From: Angustibacter luteus
GTDB taxonomy: Bacteria; Actinomycetota; Actinomycetes; Actinomycetales; Angustibacteraceae
Assembly (NCBI RefSeq): GCF_039541115.1
Contig: NZ_BAABFP010000007.1
Coordinates: 148,199 to 212,198 of the forward strand
Direction: 5' to 3'
DNA: 64,000 nt
How positions within the stretch are numbered: position 1 is the stretch's first letter; every line of letters begins with the position of its first letter. The notes under the pieces are model-generated. The model searched no databases and was not told the origin of the DNA. It was given only the letters and a program-made list of their open reading frames with translations. Position numbers and translations under genes: made by a program. Of this stretch, positions 59,401 through 64,000 are shown piece after piece.

Positions 59401-61334
59401 CCCAGGCCCAGGACTTCACCGTCGTGGGGGTCGGCGACATGAGCGGCGACGTCTTCGGCAACGGGATGCTGCTGTCCGAGCACATCCAGCTCGTCGCCGC
59501 CTTCGACCACCGGCACATCTTCATCGACCCCGCGCCCGTGGCCGCGGGGTCGTACGCCGAGCGCCGCCGGCTGTTCGACCTCCCCCGCTCGTCCTGGGAC
59601 GACTACGACCGCACCCTGATCAGCGAGGGCGGGGGCGTCTGGCCGCGGTCGGCGAAGGCCGTGAAGCTCAGCGCCCAGGCGGCCCAGGCGATCGGGCTCG
59701 GCCGCGAGGCGACGTCCGTCACGCCGGCCGCGCTGATGAAGGCCATCCTCGCCGCGCCCGTCGACCTGCTGTGGAACGGCGGTATCGGCACCTACGTGAA
59801 GTCCTCCGCGGAGTCGAGCCAGGACGTCGGTGACCGGGCCAACGACGCGATCCGGGTCAACGGCAACGAGCTGCGGGTCCGGGTGGTCGGCGAGGGCGGC
59901 AACCTCGGACTGACCCAGCTCGGCCGCATCGAGGCGGCCCTGCACGGCGTCCGGGTGAACACCGATGCCATCGACAACTCCGCCGGCGTCGACACCTCCG
60001 ACTACGAGGTCAACATCAAGATCCTGCTGAACGCCGTGGTGGCGGACGGCGACCTGACCACCAAGCAGCGCAACGTCCTGCTGGCCGAGATGACGGACGA
60101 CGTCGCGCACCTGGTGCTGCGGGACAACTACGAGCAGAACGTCCTGCTCGGCAACGCCCGCGAGCAGGCGCACCCGATGCTGCCCGTGCACCAGCGGCTC
60201 ATCCACGCGTTGTCCGACCGCGGCGACCTCAACCGCGCGCTGGAGTTCCTGCCGGACGACACGGCCATCAACCGTCGGCACGAGGAGGGCCTGGGGCTGA
60301 CCTCGCCCGAGTTCTCGGTGCTGGTCGCGTACTCCAAGATCACCCTCGCCGAGGACGTGCTGGCGAGCTCGCTGCCGGATGACCCGTGGTTCGCCTCCAC
60401 CCTCGCCGCGTACTTCCCGGAGGCGCTCGTCGAGCGGTACGGCGACCGGCTGGCCCAGCACCCGCTGCGCCGCGAGATCGTCACCACCAAGCTGGTCAAC
60501 AACCTGGTCAACCGGGGCGGCATCACGTTCGCCTTCCGGGTCGCGGAGGAGACGGCGGCGACCCCGGTGCAGGTCGCGCTCGCCTACGTGGTGGCCCGCG
60601 AGGTGTTCGACCTGCACGACTTCGTGGCCAAGGTCGAGGCGCTGGACAACCAGGTGCCCACCCGCGCGCAGACCGCGCTGTACCTGGAGTTCCGCCGCCT
60701 GATGGACCGCGCAGTGCGGTGGCTGCTGCAGTCCCGGCCGCCGATCACCGACCTGGCGGCCGAGATCGAGCGCTTCGCCAGCGTGGTCACGCCGCTGCGC
60801 CCGCAGGTCCCCGAGATGCTGGTGGGCGGCGAGCAGCGCCGGCTGCACCGCCGCACCAAGGAGCTCGTGAAGCTGGGCCTGCCGGACGACCTGGCGGCCC
60901 AGGCGGCCTCCCTGCTGGACGTCTACTCGCTGCTGGACATCGCGGAGATCAGCTACGACACCGGGACCGCCCCGGACGTCGTCGCCCCGATGTACTTCAT
61001 GCTGTCCGAGCGCTTCCAGGTCGACACCATGCTGGGACTCATCACCCGGCTGCCGCGTGACGACCGCTGGGACGCGCTGGCTCGCGCCGCGCTGCGCTAC
61101 GACCTGTACGCCGCGCTCGAGCAGCTCACGGTGTCGGTGATCAGCAGCACGGACCCGGACCAGAGCTGCAGCGAGCGGATCGCGACCTGGGACTCGTCCA
61201 ACCGGGAGAGCCTGGCTCGGGTCCGCGACCTCGTCGCCGAGGTCAGCCACCTGGACCGCACCGGCATCGCGGCGCTGTCCGTGGCGCTGCGCGGGCTCCG
61301 GGGAGTGGTGCGCAGCAACGCCTCCGGCAGCTAG
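56430..61334 (+). CDS. gdh: Large NAD-specific glutamate dehydrogenase
   Basis: 1634 residues, the roughly 180-kDa actinobacterial/proteobacterial type. The N-terminal half (1-750) holds ACT-like regulatory domains; the catalytic part begins near 800 with [53 protein letters not shown] (substrate Lys) and continues with the NAD-binding region [15 protein letters not shown]. It interconverts glutamate and 2-oxoglutarate using NAD. ATG 56430 is the first start before conserved sequence; the upstream open frame is antisense to DUF2505. Confidence 0.95.
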   Translation: [1634 protein letters not shown]

Positions 61335-61358
61335 TGCTCCGGAGCTCGGCGGTGGGGC

Positions 61359-61685
61359 CTAGTGCGAGCTGCTGCCGCTGACCTGCAGGCCGACGACGCC
61401 GACGATGATGACGCCGATCCAGAACGCCTTGGCCCAGGTGGCGGACTCGTCGAAGAACCAGATGCCCAGGACGGCGACCGCGGCCGTGCCTACCGCGGAC
61501 CACACGGCGTAGGCCACCCCGACCTCGACCTGCTTGAGCGCCCGGGCCAGCAGCACGAAGCTGGCGACGTAGCCGATGACGACCACGACCGAGGGCCACA
61601 GCTTGGTCAACCCGTCACTGGCTTTCAGGCAGACGGTCGCCACGATCTCGGTGGCGATCGCGGCCGACAGCAGGATCCAGGGCAT
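61359..61685 (-). CDS. Small multidrug resistance (SMR) family transporter
   Basis: 108 residues, four helices. The essential Glu is E13 in LLSAAIATEIVATVCLKASDGL, and YAVWSAVGTAAVAVLG is the third conserved block. It exports quaternary cations or guanidinium as a dimer. A single gene rather than a heterodimeric pair. Divergent from the sensor kinase gene. Confidence 0.9.
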   Translation of the reverse strand: MPWILLSAAIATEIVATVCLKASDGLTKLWPSVVVVIGYVASFVLLARALKQVEVGVAYAVWSAVGTAAVAVLGIWFFDESATWAKAFWIGVIIVGVVGLQVSGSSSH

Positions 61686-61742
61686 GCCGCCATCTTGGCA
61701 GCAACCGAGGAGCCGGTCGTAGGGGCAGACCCCGTGGCTGCG

Positions 61743-61748
61743 TAGGCT
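61743..61748 (+). promoter_or_regulatory. -10 element of pdtaS (leaderless)
   Basis: TAGGCT, exactly 6 nt before GTG 61755. Confidence 0.5.
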
Positions 61749-61754
61749 CGGCGC

Positions 61755-63233
61755 GTGTCGTCCATGACCGACCTCGTGCACGAGCGCACCGACCTCGGTG
61801 ACGCCGACGTCGAGTGGCTGCGCCTGCTGGTGGGGGACTGGCAGCTGCTGTCCGACCTGTCCTTCGCGGACCTGGTGCTCTGGGTGCCCGCCGGCGACGG
61901 CTGGCTGGCGGTCGCGCACGTGCGTCCCACGACCGGGGCCACGGCCTTCGTGGACGACGTGGTGGGCCAGGACGTGGCCCGGGGCCGTCGCCCGCAGCTG
62001 GACCGTGCCTTCGACGAGCAGCGGATCTGCCGCGAGCGCGACCCCGACTGGCAGGACGACGTCCCGCTGCGTGAGGAGACCATCCCGGTCGTCCGCGACG
62101 GGCGGCCCATCGCCGTCATGGCCCGGCACACGAACCTGTCCACGATGCGCACGCCGAGCCGGCTCGAGCTCACCTACGTGGCGTGCGCGGACGCCCTGGC
62201 GCTGATGATCACGTCGGGGTCCTTCCCGGTGGCCGGCGCCCCCACCGGGATGCGCCGCGGCGCGCCGCGGGTGGGGGACGGGCTGCTCCGGCTGGACGTC
62301 GACGGCCTGGTCACCTACGCCAGCCCGAACGCCGTGTCCGCCTTCCACCGGCTGGGTCACGACCGCGAGCTGGTCGGCCAGTCGCTGGCCGAGGTGACGA
62401 CGTCCCTGATGCGGGGCCGGGGTCAGGTGGACGAGGGGCTCTCGCTGGTGGTCACCGGCAAGGCGCCCTGGCGGGCGGACCTGGAGGCGTCCGGTGCCAC
62501 GCTGAGCGTGCGGGCGGTGCCGCTGCAGGTGGACGGACGGCGGATCGGTGCCCTGCTGCTGGCCCGCGACGTGTCCGAGCTGCGCCGCCGCGAGCGGCAG
62601 CTGCTCAGCAAGGACGCCACGATCCGCGAGATCCACCACCGGGTGAAGAACAACCTGCAGACGGTGGCCGCGCTGCTGCGCATGCAGTCCCGGCGGGTGG
62701 ACGACGCGGCTGCCCGGACCGCGCTGTCCCAGGCCGAGCGGCGGGTGGCCGCCATCGCTCTGGTGCACGAGACCCTCTCGACCGGGTACGACGAGACCGT
62801 CGACTTCGACGACGTGGCGGCCCGAGGGTTGTCCGCCCTCGTCGAGGTGGCCCGCCCCGGCGGTGCGGTGCGCACCCAGCACGAGGGCAGCTTCGGGCGG
62901 CTGCGCGCCGAGGACGCGACCGCGTTGTCGCTGGTGCTGACCGAGCTGGTGCAGAACGCGGTGGAGCACGGCTTCGCGGGGCGCGACGGTCTGGTCACGG
63001 TGCACGCGGAGCGGTCCGGCGCCGGGGCGGACGACCGGCTCGTGGTGCGGGTCAGCGACGACGGCATGGGTCTGCCCGAGCGCTCGCAGAACGGGCTCGA
63101 GCGGGACGGGCTCGGCACCCAGATCGTCAAGGCCCTGGTCAGCGAGCTGGGTGGCACCATCGCCTGGTCGGGGCGGCCGGGTGGCGGCACCGACGTCCGG
63201 CTGGATCTCGTGCCGCGGCCGCTGGAGGACTGA
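61755..63233 (+). CDS. pdtaS: Sensor histidine kinase PdtaS
   Basis: 492 residues. A GAF-like N-terminal domain (about 1-150) and a PAS domain (about 175-285) precede a HisKA_2 dimerisation segment REIHHRVKNNLQTVAALLRMQSR with the phosphoacceptor His near 294, and an HATPase domain with LTELVQNAVEHGF and VSDDGMGLP. In mycobacteria PdtaS signals to the RNA-binding antiterminator PdtaR; that partner is not in the window. It is soluble. Followed by whiB1 in convergent orientation, the same neighbours as in mycobacteria. Confidence 0.92.
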   Translation: MSSMTDLVHERTDLGDADVEWLRLLVGDWQLLSDLSFADLVLWVPAGDGWLAVAHVRPTTGATAFVDDVVGQDVARGRRPQLDRAFDEQRICRERDPDWQDDVPLREETIPVVRDGRPIAVMARHTNLSTMRTPSRLELTYVACADALALMITSGSFPVAGAPTGMRRGAPRVGDGLLRLDVDGLVTYASPNAVSAFHRLGHDRELVGQSLAEVTTSLMRGRGQVDEGLSLVVTGKAPWRADLEASGATLSVRAVPLQVDGRRIGALLLARDVSELRRRERQLLSKDATIREIHHRVKNNLQTVAALLRMQSRRVDDAAARTALSQAERRVAAIALVHETLSTGYDETVDFDDVAARGLSALVEVARPGGAVRTQHEGSFGRLRAEDATALSLVLTELVQNAVEHGFAGRDGLVTVHAERSGAGADDRLVVRVSDDGMGLPERSQNGLERDGLGTQIVKALVSELGGTIAWSGRPGGGTDVRLDLVPRPLED

Positions 63234-63281
63234 GCTGGAGATTGGGCGGGAGACTGGGCTGGCAGCGCACCGGGCAGACGT

Positions 63282-63311
63282 CAACGCCCCGGTCGGGTGA
63301 CCGGGGCGTTG
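63282..63311. terminator. Bidirectional terminator between pdtaS and whiB1
   Basis: A perfect 13-bp stem, CAACGCCCCGGTC (63282-63294) and GACCGGGGCGTTG (63299-63311), with a GGGT loop. It sits between the ends of two convergent genes. Confidence 0.85.
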
Positions 63312-63349
63312 GGTGGTGCGGGGTGTTCGGGGCTGCTGCGGGCCGGCTC

Positions 63350-63598
63350 TCAGACCGCTCGGCGGGCTCGGGCGTTGCGTCGCTTGAGGGCCCGGCGCTC
63401 GTCCTCGGACAGTCCGCCCCAGACTCCGGCGTCCTGACCGGACTCCAGCGCCCACTGCAGGCACACGTCGCGGACGTCGCAACGTCGGCAGACGGCCTTG
63501 GCCTCTTCGATCTGCAGCAGGGCGGGTCCGGTGTTTCCGATCGGGAAGAACAGCTCGGGATCCTCGTCGAGGCAGGCAGCGCGGTGGCGCCAGTCCAT
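63350..63598 (-). CDS. whiB1: WhiB1-type iron-sulfur transcriptional regulator
   Basis: 82 residues. Four cluster-binding Cys are at C9, C37, C40 and C46; the GVWGG turn (58-62) and a basic C-terminus (RRALKRRNARARR) follow. MDWRHRAACLDEDPELFFPIG is the WhiB1 N-terminus. The family binds a nitric oxide-sensitive 4Fe-4S cluster and contacts the primary sigma factor. A CRP-like site and repeated ACAAGG elements lie upstream, suggesting cAMP control as reported for mycobacterial whiB1. Confidence 0.95.
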   Translation of the reverse strand: MDWRHRAACLDEDPELFFPIGNTGPALLQIEEAKAVCRRCDVRDVCLQWALESGQDAGVWGGLSEDERRALKRRNARARRAV

Positions 63599-63692
63599 CG
63601 GGATCGATCTCCTGTCATCTACGTCGTCTTGGGGGCTGCCAGGCGGTGGGCCAGACAGCGCGACTACCCATCATGGCCGCTCGGTGTGCTCT

Positions 63693-63708
63693 TGTGAAGG
63701 ACTTCACG
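63693..63708. promoter_or_regulatory. CRP/Cmr-like binding site upstream of whiB1
   Basis: TGTGA-AGGACT-TCACG matches the TGTGAN6TCACA consensus with one change. It lies about 95-110 nt upstream of the whiB1 start. Confidence 0.6.
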
Positions 63709-63743
63709 AGCGCCGTGTCGGGTCGTCGTCAGTGACCCGAAGA

Positions 63744-63778
63744 ACAAGGGTCACACCTTGTGCGGTGCCTGCACAAGG
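63744..63778. promoter_or_regulatory. Cluster of ACAAGG/CCTTGT elements upstream of whiB1
   Basis: ACAAGG (63744-63749), CCTTGTGC (63756-63763) and GCACAAGG (63771-63778) form two overlapping inverted repeats; the second is a perfect 8-bp dyad with a 7-nt spacer. They may be an operator shared by whiB1 and the divergent gene at 63862. Confidence 0.45.
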
Positions 63779-63848
63779 GTTATCCGTGATCGTTCTGTGA
63801 TGAGGCGTGAGGGCTTGATCACACACAGTGCCCGCAGGAGCTGGGCGC

Positions 63849-63854
63849 TAGCGT
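63849..63854 (+). promoter_or_regulatory. -10 element of the gene at 63862 (leaderless)
   Basis: TAGCGT, 7 nt before GTG 63862. No ribosome site lies close to that start. Confidence 0.4.
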
Positions 63855-63861
63855 GTCCGCC

Positions 63862-64000
63862 GTGCCTGAAGAGCAGCTCGAACCGCCGGAACCGGACGAT
63901 CCAACCCGAGAGGGGGACGACGCGCCTGCCGCGGCGTCCGCTGCCCCCTTGCTGTGGCGGAGGCTGGCGTGCGGCCTCGTCGGGCTGCAGGCGGTCCTCC
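63862..64000 (+). CDS. Partial gene, probable membrane protein (5' end only)
   Basis: 46 residues are visible before the window ends. An acidic, Pro/Glu-rich start (PEEQLEPPEPDDPT) is followed by LLWRRLACGLVGLQAVL, which looks like the beginning of a membrane helix. The family cannot be assigned. It is divergent from whiB1. Confidence 0.6.
   Translation, partial: MPEEQLEPPEPDDPTREGDDAPAAASAAPLLWRRLACGLVGLQAVL

Noticed and set aside
55782..61250. 1822-residue minus-strand open frame opposite the glutamate dehydrogenase
   Set aside because: Antisense shadow of a GC-rich gene, with Val/Arg/Gly-rich low-information sequence; only the last 162 codons (DUF2505) are a real gene.
63498..63800. 100-residue plus-strand open frame across the start of whiB1
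   Set aside because: It is antisense to whiB1 and its promoter, and lacks a ribosome site or known domain.

Overview
This window is chromosomal DNA from a high-GC Gram-positive actinomycete. The evidence is GTG-rich starts, pervasive G/C third positions, a mycothiol biosynthesis deacetylase (MshB), a WhiB1-type iron-sulfur regulator, a SigE / zinc anti-sigma / HtrA / TatB block, a 7Fe ferredoxin, a DUF222-HNH (13E12-type) nuclease and the DUF3117 mini-protein. From memory, the gene order from typA through mshB, ferredoxin, dapC, dapD, dapE, the LOG protein, a DivIVA-domain protein, tag, DUF3117, the O-methyltransferase, sigE, anti-sigma, htrA, tatB, mrp and the MgtE-like protein follows the Rv1165-Rv1232 stretch of Mycobacterium tuberculosis. 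Here folP2/gpgS and glgA/glgC are absent and a dipeptide/oligopeptide ABC operon and several small genes are interspersed. No mycolate genes are visible. I cannot name the genus. About 65 protein genes are supported and none looks clearly broken. I saw no rRNA, tRNA, CRISPR array, insertion sequence or prophage.

Layout. 0.1-5.2 kb: a secreted M15-like peptidase, a VIT1-type iron/manganese transporter, ferritin and an OafA-type acyltransferase. 5.3-14.6 kb: typA, then an ABC peptide importer in the unusual order permease C, binding protein, permease B, ATPase, ATPase, running by start/stop overlap into mshB. 14.7-18.7 kb: a divergent FtsH-like protease, a DUF6113 membrane protein, a flavin reductase and an Rv0428c-type acetyltransferase. 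18.8-25.2 kb: ferredoxin, lysine/diaminopimelate genes (dapC, dapD, dapE), citrate synthase and a secreted lysozyme-like protein. 25.2-33.5 kb: LOG protein, nucleotidyltransferase, DivIVA-domain protein, SRPBCC protein, 3-methyladenine glycosylase, GT-C glycosyltransferase, enoyl-CoA hydratase, DUF3117, leucyl aminopeptidase, YdhR-like protein and O-methyltransferase.

33.5-43.3 kb is an envelope-stress block (sigE, anti-sigma, htrA, tatB), followed by mrp, a MarR regulator, a GspE/PilB ATPase with extra zinc ribbons, DUF1003 and a soluble MgtE-like protein. 43.3-56.3 kb holds mixed metabolism: PhzF, methionine aminopeptidase, DinB-like, EamA, a malyl-CoA lyase-type enzyme with an acyl-CoA dehydrogenase, a stress protein, VOC, Xaa-Pro aminopeptidase, LysE, the DUF222-HNH nuclease and DUF2505. 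56.4-64 kb carries the 1634-residue NAD-glutamate dehydrogenase, an SMR transporter, a PdtaS-type sensor kinase, whiB1 and the start of one more gene.

The strongest pattern outside the genes concerns expression. At least thirteen genes have a TANNNT -10 hexamer ending 6-8 nt before the start codon, which implies leaderless mRNAs. In three places the TAG stop codon of one gene forms the first bases of the -10 hexamer of the next. I also see a near-consensus LexA/SOS box lying over the start codon of the DUF222-HNH gene, a CRP-like site upstream of whiB1, an ECF-type promoter before sigE, and several long dyads. I did not find a clearly new multi-gene system. The best candidates for new biology are the divergent FtsH-like protease beside mshB and the zinc-ribbon PilB.
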